Made by a program: the position numbers and the translations under genes
Shown here: piece after piece, positions 36,843 through 46,710 of the stretch
Layout of the letters: every line of letters begins with the position of its first letter
How positions within the stretch are numbered: the first letter of the stretch is position 1
The notes under the pieces: generated by a model
Databases searched by the model: none
Seen by the model: the letters and a program-made list of their open reading frames with translations, nothing else
Told to the model about the DNA's origin: nothing
Source: Weissella sagaensis
GTDB lineage: Bacteria > Bacillota > Bacilli > Lactobacillales > Lactobacillaceae
Reading direction: 5' to 3'
Assembly (NCBI RefSeq): GCF_005405285.1
Contig: NZ_BJDT01000005.1
Span: 1-64,000 of the forward strand
Length of the DNA: 64,000 nt

Positions 36843-37523
36843 CTAAGCTCCTATCAATGAACCAATTAAATAAGTAATAATCATCGTAAAAACCCCTGCC
36901 ATAATATTACGGATAGTCGCTTTTTGTTCATCTGCGCCTGATAAACGAGCCGCCATAAATCCAGTAATTCCTAGAGCAATTAAAACAGCAATACCTGTTG
37001 CCATAATACGTATGTGCTCAGGTAATAAGGTAATCGCCAACATTGGCAACAATGAGCCCAGCGGAAAAGCAATCATTGAGGCAACCGCAGCCGATACAGC
37101 TGATATTTCATGATGTTGTGAAAAGCCATAACGTTCTTTAATTGTTGTTCCTAAAGGATCTTGATTCATTAATTCAGTCGTGGCAGTCAACGCTAATTCT
37201 TTAGAAATGCCTTGTTGCATATAGCGTTCTTTTACAAAATTAAATTCTTCTTGATATCTATCTTGTAGAGCTGATTTTTGCTGTATGATTGCCTTCTTTT
37301 GGGCATCATTTTCTGAGTGCACGGATACATATTCACCCATGGCCATGGAAACCGTTCCTGCTAAAGCCCCTGCAAATCCAGCAATAAATATTGCAAAGGA
37401 GCTTGTCGTTGCCCCTGCAACGCCAATAACGATACCAGATACAGATAAAATACCATCATTAGCGCCCATTACCGCAGCTCGAATAATATTATTTTTTTGT
37501 GCTAAATCTTGTTTTGTTTTCAT
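36843..37523 (-). CDS. VIT1/CCC1-family transporter, copy 1
   Basis: A 226-residue paralogue of the next gene with the same layout: AAVMGANDGILSVSGIVIGVAG, GTVSMAMGEYVSVHSENDAQKKA, the cytosolic helices and three C-terminal spans. The start is ATG 37523 with GGGAGGAGG upstream rather than six codons earlier. The ion is probably Fe2+ or Mn2+, inferred from the family. Confidence 0.85.
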   Translation of the reverse strand: MKTKQDLAQKNNIIRAAVMGANDGILSVSGIVIGVAGATTSSFAIFIAGFAGALAGTVSMAMGEYVSVHSENDAQKKAIIQQKSALQDRYQEEFNFVKERYMQQGISKELALTATTELMNQDPLGTTIKERYGFSQHHEISAVSAAVASMIAFPLGSLLPMLAITLLPEHIRIMATGIAVLIALGITGFMAARLSGADEQKATIRNIMAGVFTMIITYLIGSLIGA

Positions 37524-37638
37524 GCGATAGCCTCCTCCCAATAATCTTAATTATACACGTTAAAAAATCAAAAATGTTTTTGACTTAAAGTAAGAGTTTT
37601 TGCAAAACAAAAAATATTCCCATAAATCAGACAAAATA

Positions 37639-37677
37639 AAAATTCGTTTATAACCACACGGATTATAAACGAATTTT
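37639..37677 (-). terminator. Intrinsic terminator after the ECF S-component gene
   Basis: A 15-bp AT-rich stem (AAAATTCGTTTATAA at 37639-37653 with its complement at 37663-37677) closes over a 9-nt loop. Confidence 0.7.
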
Positions 37678-37694
37678 AAAGACAATTCAGCTGT

Positions 37695-38309
37695 TTAGAG
37701 TTGCCTCTTCATATAAGTTAAAACTGGCATACCAATCAATGGCACTAAAATAGCACCAACAATTATTTCAAAAATACCGTTAAAACCAGCAATTGAAACA
37801 ATCAACCACTGCGCTAAATTAGTATGAGGAATACCCGTAAATGACGTATCCATTATTGTAAAACTAATCCAAGTAATCGCTAATACTAAGGTCGTATTAA
37901 TCAAGGCAGATAGTCCACCTAAGATACTTAACCAAATACCTTGCTGTTTAAAATCACGTTGTTGCACAAATCGATGATACAAATAACCAATCAAAAAGCC
38001 AACCATTATTCGTGGCACGAGTGCCGTAACCGGATTACGAAAAATTAAAGCACCAATACTCGGTACGCTTGACCAGGCGTGCCACAGTGAATATGCGCCC
38101 CATACAAATCCTAATAAGGCCCCGCCTTTTGGTCCTAAAACCATGCTACCAATTGCGACTGTATAGGTAATAATTGTAACAGCTGCGCCAATGGCAAACG
38201 CCCCTAATGGTAAAGTGCCTAACCAAGGGACAATTGATTGTAATAAAACAATCCCAATGAATAAGGCAGTTAAAACAAGTTGTCTACTTTTATTCATACG
38301 CGGTTGCAT
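37695..38309 (-). CDS. ECF transporter S component (pantothenate PanT-like)
   Basis: A 204-residue protein with about six spans. The N-terminal [19 protein letters not shown] carries the Ala/small-residue face used to dock to the ECF module, and [20 protein letters not shown] followed by [14 protein letters not shown] resembles PanT-type vitamin-binding subunits; riboflavin or another vitamin cannot be excluded. It is a lone S component and would share the group II EcfAAT module encoded elsewhere. The start is ATG 38309 after GGAGGAACACTG. Confidence 0.78.
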   Translation of the reverse strand: MQPRMNKSRQLVLTALFIGIVLLQSIVPWLGTLPLGAFAIGAAVTIITYTVAIGSMVLGPKGGALLGFVWGAYSLWHAWSSVPSIGALIFRNPVTALVPRIMVGFLIGYLYHRFVQQRDFKQQGIWLSILGGLSALINTTLVLAITWISFTIMDTSFTGIPHTNLAQWLIVSIAGFNGIFEIIVGAILVPLIGMPVLTYMKRQL

Positions 38310-38455
38310 CAGTGTTCCTCCAAATTTATTGTTTATGTTTATAAAATATTCATTAATTATCATACAACAAATGTTTGAAATTATTACACAAAATCTTTTA
38401 AATTGTTTAAAAAAGCAATTATATGGTCAAAAAAATAGCCTTTCAAACTAAAAAA

Positions 38456-38486
38456 TAGTAAAGACCTGATTAATAGGCGTTTACTA
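38456..38486 (-). terminator. Probable terminator after the aminotransferase gene
   Basis: On the minus strand TAGTAAACGCCT and AGGTCTTTACTA pair with two mismatches around a short loop, followed by a T-run at 38450-38455. Confidence 0.6.
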
Positions 38487-38538
38487 CTTTTTAAACGTAT
38501 ATCAGCAAGCAATAAGCTACATACGGTTTTTTAATATT

Positions 38539-39732
38539 TTATTGATTTGCACGTTTCTTATCAAAATAAATATTCATACGGCGAATTGCTTCTTTTAAAT
38601 CTTCATCCGATGCGGCATATGAAATACGAATATATTCTGGTGTATATTCAGAAAAAGCAGCCCCTGGAATGACAGCAACGTGTCCATTTTCAGCTAAATC
38701 TAACGCAAAAACTTCACTGTCTTGATTCATGTCAGCTGGAATCTTAGCAAAGATATAAAAAGCACCTTCTGCCGGTACAACTTCAAAACCAAGTGCTTCT
38801 AATTGCGGTACCATCCAATCACGTCGCTTTTTGTAAATATCGCGCATTCCCTCAGCAACATTAGCTGATTTTGTTAAAGCAACGGTTGCACCATCTTGGA
38901 TAAACTTAGGTAAGGCGAACGTTAGCGCCTCATGTACCTTTTGTGCCTGATCAACAAAGGCTTTATCAGCAATAATAAAGCCAATACGATACCCTGTCAT
39001 CGCATGTGACTTTGATAAACCAGTCATTAAAATTGATTGTTCTGGCAAAAGACTAACCATTGAAACATGCTCTTGATCATATGTTAATTGTGCATAAATC
39101 TCATCAGAAATCACCCATAAATGGTACTTTTTAAAGACATCTGCAAGCGCTTCCAACTCCTCGCGTGTGTACGTAACACCAGTTGGATTAACTGGATAAT
39201 TAAACAAAACCGCTTTAATATTAACATCAGATTCTTCAACAGTTTGCGCAACTAATTCTGGTGTTAATTTAAAATTAGTTGGTCGTGTATTAACGGCAAT
39301 TTTTTGACCATGTGCCAAATCTAAAGACGCTGTATACGGTGCGTATGCTGGTTCAGGAATCATTAAGCCTTCGTTTTCATTTAGTAAAGTCATAAAAATC
39401 ACATTGATAGCTTCTGATGCGCCCACAGTTACAATGACATTCGTTTCATCATCAAATGGTAAATCATAGCGTGAACTATAATACGCTGCTGCTGCTTGAC
39501 GTAAATCACGTTCCCCTTGCGCATCAGCATAGTGTGAATTATTATTGGCAATTGATGACATGACAGCTTCTTTGATATTTTCATCAACATCAAACCCCGG
39601 TTCGCCAAATGTTAAACGTAACAAATCTGGTATGTCACGCACTTGTTTTTGAAAACCTGTTAACCCATCAGGTGCTAGATTCGTGATTTTGGCATTCAAC
39701 GGTTGTACAAATTCATTTTGCGTCATTTTCAT
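38539..39732 (-). CDS. Class I/II pyridoxal-phosphate aminotransferase
   Basis: A 397-residue fold-type I aminotransferase. LTFGEPGFDV (substrate loop), TVGASEAINV, FNYPVNPTGVTYT, VISDEIYAQL and the PLP lysine in TGLSKSHAMTGYRIG are all visible. It is a paralogue of the enzyme at 41941-43125 but lies outside the lysine operon, as a single gene with its own terminator. It may act on aromatic amino acids or aspartate. The exact substrate is not readable; an in-frame ATG two codons later is an alternative start. Confidence 0.9.
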   Translation of the reverse strand: MKMTQNEFVQPLNAKITNLAPDGLTGFQKQVRDIPDLLRLTFGEPGFDVDENIKEAVMSSIANNNSHYADAQGERDLRQAAAAYYSSRYDLPFDDETNVIVTVGASEAINVIFMTLLNENEGLMIPEPAYAPYTASLDLAHGQKIAVNTRPTNFKLTPELVAQTVEESDVNIKAVLFNYPVNPTGVTYTREELEALADVFKKYHLWVISDEIYAQLTYDQEHVSMVSLLPEQSILMTGLSKSHAMTGYRIGFIIADKAFVDQAQKVHEALTFALPKFIQDGATVALTKSANVAEGMRDIYKKRRDWMVPQLEALGFEVVPAEGAFYIFAKIPADMNQDSEVFALDLAENGHVAVIPGAAFSEYTPEYIRISYAASDEDLKEAIRRMNIYFDKKRANQ

Positions 39733-39923
39733 TCACTCACATTTCTATTTATTTTTTAATTTAATATCACAGTGATTATTAAATTTAAAGTCCATTTTAC
39801 TATCTTTTTCTACTCTAACACAACTAGTAAATCAGTTTATTATACTAAATTCATGATAAAATAATCATATACCATTCTCATAAAACAATGTTTTTTTAAT
39901 CATTAAACTAAAGGAGGCTTAAA

Positions 39924-40661
39924 ATGTTAGATTTTACTGACACGCCAATTGAAGCACCCATTCAAAATTGGGACTGGGCACCTATTAAAGAAGTGCCAAT
40001 TACAGAAAATAACGAGCCCTTAGTTTCATTAAGTTATTTACCTGAAAAGATGATTGTTAGCCCACAGTATTTTATCCAAAATTTACCTGGTACCTACCCT
40101 GAACTATTTGCTCGGGCACATGTACAAGAAAAATTAATTGAAGCAGCGCGTAGACTACCTTACGGCTATAAATTTGTTGTGTTTGATACGTGGCGAAGTA
40201 TTCCCACCCAACAAGCCTTATTTGATCAAATGAAATTATTTGTTAAGCGTGACCATCCGACTTATTCTGACGAAGAAATTCAACAAGCAGCTTTACGGAT
40301 TGTCGCCTTACCTTCTACTGGTGAAAAGAAACCTTCACCGCACAACACTGGGGGCTCGGTTGATTTATCAATCATTGATGAAAAAGGACGTCTATTAGAT
40401 ATGGGTAGTCCCTTTGATGATATAAGTCTTCGTGCCAAGACGACTTATTATGAAGTAGATGATACTTCTGAAAAATATGAGGAAGCACGCCGTAACCGAC
40501 GTTTGCTTTATCATATTATGATTCAATCTGGCTTTACTAACTATACTGAAGAATGGTGGCATTTTGACTATGGTAACCAAAATTGGGCAAAATTAAGTCA
40601 TCAAGATCACGCCTTATATGGTGCTACTAAACCAGTATTCCCTTGGGTAAAAACGTATTAA
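39924..40661 (+). CDS. D-Ala-D-Ala dipeptidase (VanX-like, M15D)
   Basis: A 245-residue zinc peptidase without signal peptide, so cytosolic. The metal and catalytic motifs of VanX are present: SPHNTGGSVDLSI (His and Asp ligands, SxHxxGxxxD) and EEWWHFDYG (catalytic Glu, His ligand). DTWRS carries the conserved Arg. Such enzymes cut D-Ala-D-Ala; in lactic acid bacteria with D-lactate-ended precursors they help remove the vancomycin target, or just recycle dipeptide. AAAGGAGG lies just before the ATG. It stands alone on the plus strand. Confidence 0.9.
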   Translation: MLDFTDTPIEAPIQNWDWAPIKEVPITENNEPLVSLSYLPEKMIVSPQYFIQNLPGTYPELFARAHVQEKLIEAARRLPYGYKFVVFDTWRSIPTQQALFDQMKLFVKRDHPTYSDEEIQQAALRIVALPSTGEKKPSPHNTGGSVDLSIIDEKGRLLDMGSPFDDISLRAKTTYYEVDDTSEKYEEARRNRRLLYHIMIQSGFTNYTEEWWHFDYGNQNWAKLSHQDHALYGATKPVFPWVKTY

Positions 40662-40703
40662 TTATATTAATAATTTGTCATATACATTCTAAATATCAAG
40701 ATT

Positions 40704-40742
40704 AAAAAACAACAAACTGCTAGATGTCGTTTGTTGTTTTTT
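40704..40742. terminator. Bidirectional terminator between the dipeptidase gene and asd
   Basis: A 14-bp stem (AAAAAACAACAAAC at 40704-40717 and its complement at 40729-40742) has A/T runs on both sides and serves both converging genes. Confidence 0.85.
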
Positions 40743-40787
40743 AATTTTATGCATATTAATTATGGGATATTTATTGCTAATCCAAAT

Positions 40788-41852
40788 TTATGCTTGGCTA
40801 TGAATTAAATCACGCTTTGCTAATTCTTCAGCAATTTGAACCGTATTCCAAGCCGCCCCTTTTAAAAGATTGTCAGAAACAACCCACATATTAAAGCTAC
40901 CTGGATTTTCAACATCCGCCCGCACACGACCCACAAATGTTTCACGCTTATTCACGGCGTTTAACGGTTGCGGGTAGATTTGATGTGCTGGATCATCTTC
41001 CAAAACAACACCTGGTGCGGTTGCCAAAAGTCGTTGTACATCTGCGCGTGTTGCAGATTCATCAGCGACAGTAACATAAACCGACTCACCATGACCAACT
41101 GGTACTGGTACACGAACCGCCGTTGCTGTTACCTTAACTTTAGTTGATGTTGGATCACCAAACATAATTTTCTTGGTTTCTTGCATCATTTTTTGTTCTT
41201 CATACGTATAACCGTCATCTTGGAACGTATCAATTTGGGGTAACAAATTAAAGGCTAACGGATAATGTTTTACATCACCCTTGGTTGGTAAAATATCAGC
41301 TGTTTGGGTTTCACCATTTAAATGTTGTTGTGCTTGTTGTAATAATTCGTCCCAAGCGCGCTGCCCTGCTCCTGAAGCAGCCTGATATGTCGAAACAATC
41401 ACTTGTTTTAGACCATAAGCTTTACGTAGTGGTTCTAATGCAACAACCATTTGAATTGTTGAACAATTAGGATTAGCAATAATGCCATGATGATCAGCTA
41501 ATGCATCTGCATTAACTTCAGGTACAATTAATGGTACATTGGGATTCATGCGCCAATGTGATGAATTATCAACAGCAACAGCCCCACGTTTGACAGCTTC
41601 GGGTAACAATTCTCCTGCAAGGCGTCCACCTGCTGATGCCAATACTAAATCTACCCCGTCAAATGATGCTGGTTTCGCTTCTTCAATTGGAATAACTTGT
41701 CCTTTAAATTGCCGCATTTGACCAACCGAACGTGCTGATGCTAACAATTTCAATGATTTTACTGGAATTGTTGATTGTTCTAACTGTGCTAAAATACGCG
41801 TACCAACTGCACCAGTTGCACCTAAAATTGCAACATGATATCCTTCATTCAT
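40788..41852 (-). CDS. asd: Aspartate-semialdehyde dehydrogenase
   Basis: A 354-residue NADPH-dependent enzyme reducing aspartyl phosphate. AILGATGAVG at the N-terminus (Rossmann), DNSSHWRMN, the catalytic Cys in ANPNCSTIQMV, QAASGAGQRA and the His in VPVGHGESVYV are seen. It is last in the lysine operon; GAGGGGGAAAGAAG precedes the ATG. A hairpin in the 88-bp gap upstream may lower its transcription relative to the dap genes. Confidence 0.96.
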   Translation of the reverse strand: MNEGYHVAILGATGAVGTRILAQLEQSTIPVKSLKLLASARSVGQMRQFKGQVIPIEEAKPASFDGVDLVLASAGGRLAGELLPEAVKRGAVAVDNSSHWRMNPNVPLIVPEVNADALADHHGIIANPNCSTIQMVVALEPLRKAYGLKQVIVSTYQAASGAGQRAWDELLQQAQQHLNGETQTADILPTKGDVKHYPLAFNLLPQIDTFQDDGYTYEEQKMMQETKKIMFGDPTSTKVKVTATAVRVPVPVGHGESVYVTVADESATRADVQRLLATAPGVVLEDDPAHQIYPQPLNAVNKRETFVGRVRADVENPGSFNMWVVSDNLLKGAAWNTVQIAEELAKRDLIHSQA

Positions 41853-41903
41853 CTTCTTTCCCCCTCATGTGATTGGTTCTAACCAAAAATTTGCTACATT
41901 AAA

Positions 41904-41935
41904 AGCACAATGCTGAAAAATCCAGTTGTGCTTGC
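41904..41935 (-). terminator. Hairpin in the gap between the aminotransferase gene and asd
   Basis: AAGCACAA and TTGTGCTT (arms within 41904-41935) pair around a loop, and TTTT follows on the minus strand. Probably a partial terminator or processing site inside the operon. Confidence 0.5.
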
Positions 41936-41940
41936 AATGA

Positions 41941-43125
41941 TTATTTATTTTTTAGTTCAACATAATGTTGCAAACGTGTCATAGCTGTTTGCAAATTTTC
42001 TGTTGAAGCTGCATATGAAATACGAATATACCCTTCACCACCAGCACCAAAAATTGAACCAGGTGCGATTCCTAGTTTGACAGTTTCTGCTAAGTCATAA
42101 ACAAATTCCAAATCATTAGTATTTAACGATGCTGGAATTTTTGCAAAGATATAAAAAGCGCCACCTGGTTGTGCAGCAGTGAAACCGGCCTTAGCTAAAC
42201 CTGCTAAGACCAAATCACGCCGCTTTTGATAAACTTCTCGCATCGCAACAGGATCTTCACGTCCGTTGCGTAAGGCTTCAATAGCACCAGCCATCATTGG
42301 CCCCGGGGCAGTTGCTACCATTGATTGATGCGCTTTACCTACCTGAGCCATTAATGCTGCTGGCCCAACTACGTACCCAATTCGATAACCTGTCATGGCA
42401 TGTGATTTTGATAAACCGCTAATCAAAATCGTCTGTTCTGGTAATAGTTTAGCCATTGATGTGTGTTTTTCATCATAAACAAGTTCTGCATAAATTTCAT
42501 CAGAAATAACTAACAGGTTATGCTCACGCAAAATGTCAGCTAAGGCCGCTAACTGTGCAGCTGAATAGGTTACACCCGTTGGATTTGATGGATAATTCAA
42601 TAAAATTGCTTTTGCATTAGGATGCTCTGCGATTGTTGCCGTTAACTTTGCTGGTGTCACAATAAAATCAGGTGCTGTATTTAAACCAATTACTTCAATA
42701 TGATTCATTTTTGCAACTGATTCATAAAGCGGAAATGTTGGCGTGGGAACAATTAATTCGTCTCCAGGATTAAATAATGCCTGAAAAGTCGCATTGATGG
42801 CTTCAGCGGCACCCACAGTAACGCTAATTTCAGATTGTGGCTGATATTTTGGTGTATCAAATCGCTCTGTCAAATAATCTGAAATGGCTTCACGCAATGC
42901 CATTACACCTTGTGATGGTGAATAGTGCGAATCATCAGCTGCAACGTCAGCAATAATTGCTTGCTTGATATGTTCAGGAGCTGAAAAATCAGGTTCACCC
43001 AATGTTAACTTTAAAATGCCGTCTATTTTTGAAAACTTATCATCAACCACCCGAATTGGTGATGGGACAATCTTAGCCAATGTTTTATTGAATTGGCTAA
43101 CCAACGCTTCACTCACTTCAACCAT
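41941..43125 (-). CDS. patA: N-acetyl-L,L-diaminopimelate aminotransferase (PatA-like)
   Basis: A 394-residue fold-type I aminotransferase with LTLGEPDFSAPEH, TVGAAEAINATF, LNYPSNPTGVTYS, VISDEIYAELVY and the PLP lysine in SGLSKSHAMTGYRIGYV. Its place between dapB and asd under the lysine riboswitch fits the transamination of N-acetyl-2-amino-6-oxopimelate in the acetylase variant of DAP synthesis. Related to the 38539-39732 enzyme. AAGGAG precedes the ATG. Confidence 0.9.
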   Translation of the reverse strand: MVEVSEALVSQFNKTLAKIVPSPIRVVDDKFSKIDGILKLTLGEPDFSAPEHIKQAIIADVAADDSHYSPSQGVMALREAISDYLTERFDTPKYQPQSEISVTVGAAEAINATFQALFNPGDELIVPTPTFPLYESVAKMNHIEVIGLNTAPDFIVTPAKLTATIAEHPNAKAILLNYPSNPTGVTYSAAQLAALADILREHNLLVISDEIYAELVYDEKHTSMAKLLPEQTILISGLSKSHAMTGYRIGYVVGPAALMAQVGKAHQSMVATAPGPMMAGAIEALRNGREDPVAMREVYQKRRDLVLAGLAKAGFTAAQPGGAFYIFAKIPASLNTNDLEFVYDLAETVKLGIAPGSIFGAGGEGYIRISYAASTENLQTAMTRLQHYVELKNK

Positions 43126-43167
43126 CTTTACTTCTCCTTGGCTTATCCGCCCACATTCTTTTATTTA

Positions 43168-43908
43168 TTATAATACCTTGTCTAATCCTGTTTGTAATCC
43201 TTTAACAGTATTCACACGGCGAATGGCTAATGCAACGCCACCCATGAATGATTCACGCGTAAATGACGTTTGTTTAATACGCAACGTTTCACCTGGTGCA
43301 CCAAATATCACTTCTTCTTCCGCAACATACCCTGGTAAACGCATTGCATGAACTGAAACGCCATCTATTTCATCTCCACGCGCTGTATCAGCATGATCAG
43401 TTGAAACAGGTGTTTGTATTCTAGCTTTTGCAATTGCTTGCGCTGTTGCACGGGCCGTTCCTGAAGGGGCATCCACTTTTTTTGGATTATGAATTTCTAA
43501 AATTTCAGCATCTGGTAAATATTTAGCAGCTTGGGCTGCAAATTGCATTAACAAAACTCCCGATAACGATAAGTTGGGTACAATCAATCCTGTTTGACCA
43601 TTCGCTTCACTAAGCTTTGCTAATTGATCAATTTGATCTGCTTGTAAACCACTAGTCCCAACCACTAAATTAAAACCATGTTGCAGGGCATATTTTCCAT
43701 TATCAAAGGCGGCATCTGGCTGTGACACATCTACCCATACATCAGCCGCAACGTCAATATCAGCCAAATTTGTAAAAACTGGCACATGACTTTGACGTGG
43801 TGTACGCGTCAAAATACCAACAAGTTCTAAATCTGTTTGTGTCGTTATTAATTGTTGAATAGCTTGTCCCATTTTGCCGAAGCCACCAGCTAAAAATACA
43901 GTTATCAT
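43168..43908 (-). CDS. dapB: 4-hydroxy-tetrahydrodipicolinate reductase
   Basis: A 246-residue NAD(P)H reductase. FLAGGFGKMGQAI (nucleotide loop), VVGTSGLQ, the catalytic region EILEIHNPKKVDAPSGTARATAQAI (His and Lys) and the C-terminal FTRESFMGGVALAIR match the family. It lies 5 bp after dapA. Confidence 0.96.
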   Translation of the reverse strand: MITVFLAGGFGKMGQAIQQLITTQTDLELVGILTRTPRQSHVPVFTNLADIDVAADVWVDVSQPDAAFDNGKYALQHGFNLVVGTSGLQADQIDQLAKLSEANGQTGLIVPNLSLSGVLLMQFAAQAAKYLPDAEILEIHNPKKVDAPSGTARATAQAIAKARIQTPVSTDHADTARGDEIDGVSVHAMRLPGYVAEEEVIFGAPGETLRIKQTSFTRESFMGGVALAIRRVNTVKGLQTGLDKVL

Positions 43909-43913
43909 GTGTT

Positions 43914-44789
43914 CTATCCCTTCCGCTCAAGCTTCTCTAAAACATCTTGCGTCTCAACATCATCTAATGGCAAAATTGGCAAACGGGTCACATTTTGTAA
44001 TTCCCCTTGATGCGCCAAAACGGCTTTGACAGGTGCTGGGGATGGATAACTAAATAAAGCAAGCATCTTAGGGGTCAACCAACGCTGTATTTCACCTGCT
44101 TTAACAATATCACCCGCAGCCAATGCCGCAAATAAATCTGTCATTTCCTTACTATATAGATGTGCAGCCACTGAAATTGTTCCAGCTGCACCAACCGCTT
44201 TGGCAGCTAATGTTTGTGAATCTTCACCTGTATAAATTTTAAAATCTGCCGGCGCATTTGCCACCAAATATGCCAAATCATCAATACTCGTCACTTGTTT
44301 AACTGCGTTAATATTTGGATGTTTTGCTAATTGCAAGACACTTTCATTCGTCAGCCCAACAACTGATCGTCCAGGAATGTTATAGATCATAACCGGCACG
44401 GTTGCAGCATCGGCAATTGCTGTAAAATGAGCAATCATGCCTTTTTGATTGGGCTTACTATAATACGGCGTTACAGCCAAAACAGCATCAATTCCCGCAA
44501 TACCACTGACTTCTTTAGCAAAAGCAACTGAATTCGCAGTATTATAATCACCAACATTGGCAATTACCGGACCAAAATCCCCTACTTTAGCCGCAAAATA
44601 AGCATATAGAGAAATCTTTTCATCATGTGATAAGGTTGGCGCTTCACCTGTCGTACCGCCAATCACAAAACCTTGTGTACCTTCAGCAATTAAACGACCC
44701 GTTAAAGAATCTAAAGCCGGATAATCAATGGTATTTTCTTGCGTAAATGGCGTAATAATTGCCGTAATTAACGAAATATTTTCATACAT
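43914..44789 (-). CDS. dapA: 4-hydroxy-tetrahydrodipicolinate synthase
   Basis: A 291-residue TIM-barrel aldolase joining pyruvate and aspartate semialdehyde. VIGGTTGEAPTLSHDEK, the Tyr in VTPYYSKP and YNIPGRSVVG, and the Schiff-base Lys in INAVKQVTS are present. I use the ATG at 44789 (MYENISLITAIITPF); the frame extends 11 codons upstream into the deacetylase gene, so translational coupling is likely. Confidence 0.95.
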   Translation of the reverse strand: MYENISLITAIITPFTQENTIDYPALDSLTGRLIAEGTQGFVIGGTTGEAPTLSHDEKISLYAYFAAKVGDFGPVIANVGDYNTANSVAFAKEVSGIAGIDAVLAVTPYYSKPNQKGMIAHFTAIADAATVPVMIYNIPGRSVVGLTNESVLQLAKHPNINAVKQVTSIDDLAYLVANAPADFKIYTGEDSQTLAAKAVGAAGTISVAAHLYSKEMTDLFAALAAGDIVKAGEIQRWLTPKMLALFSYPSPAPVKAVLAHQGELQNVTRLPILPLDDVETQDVLEKLERKG

Positions 44790-44803
44790 TTTATTCACAC
44801 TTT

Positions 44804-45955
44804 CTATTGTTGCATTCGCCAATTCAAAAACTTCGTAATTGCTCTAATACCTGGTTCAATAGCTGATTCATCAGGTGCTAAATGACTATCATGTAAACCA
44901 TGCTCAGCATCACCAACTCCTAACCAAAACATTGTACCTGGAATTTGATTAATTAAATAACCGAAATCTTCACCTGTCATTGCCGGTTGTGACACTACAA
45001 AATCAATTTCTTTATCTTCTTGCATAAATTGCATAAAATTTGTTGTCGTTTTTGAATCATTATTCACCGGCCAATAGCCACCTTGGTTTAATTCAAGGTC
45101 AAATGTAACACTATACATAGCCGCAGTACTTTGTGCAATCTCACGCACACGTTGCTGCATCATTTCTAAATCAGCTTGCTCAAACGCACGAATTGTTCCC
45201 GCTAATTTGGCTTCATTAGGAATAACATTACCAATCGTACCAGCCTGTAATTTACCAATCGTGATGACCCCACCACGAACTGGATTCACATTACGTGAAA
45301 CAATTGTTTGTAGTGCCATCACAAATGAGGATGCTGCAACAATCACATCTTGCGCTTGGTGTGGAAATGCTGCATGACCGCCACGCCCTTTAATCGTTAA
45401 GTGAATTTCGGTAGTACCTGCAAATAATGTTCCTTGCCGTGTCGCAATTTGCCCAGCCGGCATTGCTGGTTGATCATGCAATGCATAGAATTCATCAGGC
45501 CGCCACTCATTCACAAATGTTCCCAACTCATATAATTGTTTGCCCCCTGCTTGTTCTTCTTCAGCCGGTTGAAACAAAAAAATCAGATTATCGACAGGTT
45601 GATGTGTTGCAAAATATGCTAACACACCTAATGCAACCGTCATATGAATATCATGACCACATGCATGCATCACCCCAGGATTCTTTGACGCATATGCTAA
45701 ATCAGTTTCTTCATTAATCGGTAGCGCATCAATATCCGCTCGATAGCCAATGGTTCTTGTTGGCTTGCTACCCGTTAACCGAACCAACAAGGCTGTCGGT
45801 ACAGCTGGAATTTCGCGAATCGTTAACCATGATGATTGCCACGACAAAATAATTTCTTTGAGATATGCTTGTGTTTTAAACTCCGCCATTGATAATTCCG
45901 GATAGGCATGTAAATGACGGCGAATCGCTATTAAATCTAGATCAGCTATAGCCAT
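44804..45955 (-). CDS. N-acetyldiaminopimelate deacetylase (M20 family)
   Basis: A 383-residue metal hydrolase that removes acetate from N-acetyl-L,L-DAP. RRHLHAYPELSMAEF, GYRADIDALPI, HACGHDIHM, the catalytic Glu pair in QPAEEEQAGG and GGHAAFPHQA, TGEDFG are M20D signatures. M20 amidohydrolases vary in substrate; this assignment rests on its place between dapH and dapA. AAAGGAGGAGGAG precedes the ATG. Confidence 0.92.
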   Translation of the reverse strand: MAIADLDLIAIRRHLHAYPELSMAEFKTQAYLKEIILSWQSSWLTIREIPAVPTALLVRLTGSKPTRTIGYRADIDALPINEETDLAYASKNPGVMHACGHDIHMTVALGVLAYFATHQPVDNLIFLFQPAEEEQAGGKQLYELGTFVNEWRPDEFYALHDQPAMPAGQIATRQGTLFAGTTEIHLTIKGRGGHAAFPHQAQDVIVAASSFVMALQTIVSRNVNPVRGGVITIGKLQAGTIGNVIPNEAKLAGTIRAFEQADLEMMQQRVREIAQSTAAMYSVTFDLELNQGGYWPVNNDSKTTTNFMQFMQEDKEIDFVVSQPAMTGEDFGYLINQIPGTMFWLGVGDAEHGLHDSHLAPDESAIEPGIRAITKFLNWRMQQ

Positions 45956-45973
45956 TACTCCTCCTCCTTTGAT

Positions 45974-46684
45974 TTACAATGAGCGCAATGCATCAACTAA
46001 TGCCGTTTTTGCTTGTGTCTTTTCATCAATTTGTTTAATAACCTTGGCTGGAACACCTGCAACAACAGTATTAGCCGGCACATCCTTGGTAACAATCGCA
46101 CCTGCTGCAATAACGGCATTGTCACCAACCTGTACACCCTCAATCACAACAGCATTTGCCCCAATTAAAACATTATCACCAATCGTTACTGGTGTGGCTG
46201 AAGCAGGCTCAACAACGCCTGCCAAAACGGCTCCAGCACCAACGTGACTATGAGCACCAACGATTGCGCGGCCACCTAAGACCGCGCCCATATCAATCAT
46301 AGTCCCCGCACCAATTTCAGCACCAATATTAATCACAGCCCCCATCATAATGACAGCATTATGGCCAATCGCAACTTGATCACGAATAATGGCACCTGGT
46401 TCAATACGAGCAGAAATATTTTCATAATCCAACAAAGGTACCCCACTATTACGGGCCAACAATTCAACATGATAGTCAACAATCTTATCGCCAGCAGACT
46501 CAATAACTGGTTTAATTTCTTCAAAATCACCAATCACAACACCTGTCTTTGTTTCAATAAATGATTGTACCGTTTCTGGCCAGATAATCTGAGTCAAATC
46601 GCCTGCTAACGTAACTCGGGCTGGTGTTTTTTTAGGGGCAGTGGCAATGTAATTAATAATTTCTTGTGCATCTAGATTATTCAT
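45974..46684 (-). CDS. dapH: 2,3,4,5-tetrahydropyridine-2,6-dicarboxylate N-acetyltransferase
   Basis: A 236-residue left-handed beta-helix acetyltransferase; the acetyl (not succinyl) route is inferred from length and sequence ([21 protein letters not shown] at the start). Hexapeptide repeats run from [11 protein letters not shown] to [18 protein letters not shown] turns. The start is ATG 46684 with GGGAGAAG upstream, giving the usual 236 residues. Annotated as dapD or dapH in relatives. Confidence 0.95.
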   Translation of the reverse strand: MNNLDAQEIINYIATAPKKTPARVTLAGDLTQIIWPETVQSFIETKTGVVIGDFEEIKPVIESAGDKIVDYHVELLARNSGVPLLDYENISARIEPGAIIRDQVAIGHNAVIMMGAVINIGAEIGAGTMIDMGAVLGGRAIVGAHSHVGAGAVLAGVVEPASATPVTIGDNVLIGANAVVIEGVQVGDNAVIAAGAIVTKDVPANTVVAGVPAKVIKQIDEKTQAKTALVDALRSL

Positions 46685-46710
46685 ATTTTCTTCTCCCAAA
46701 GCGTTCTTTT

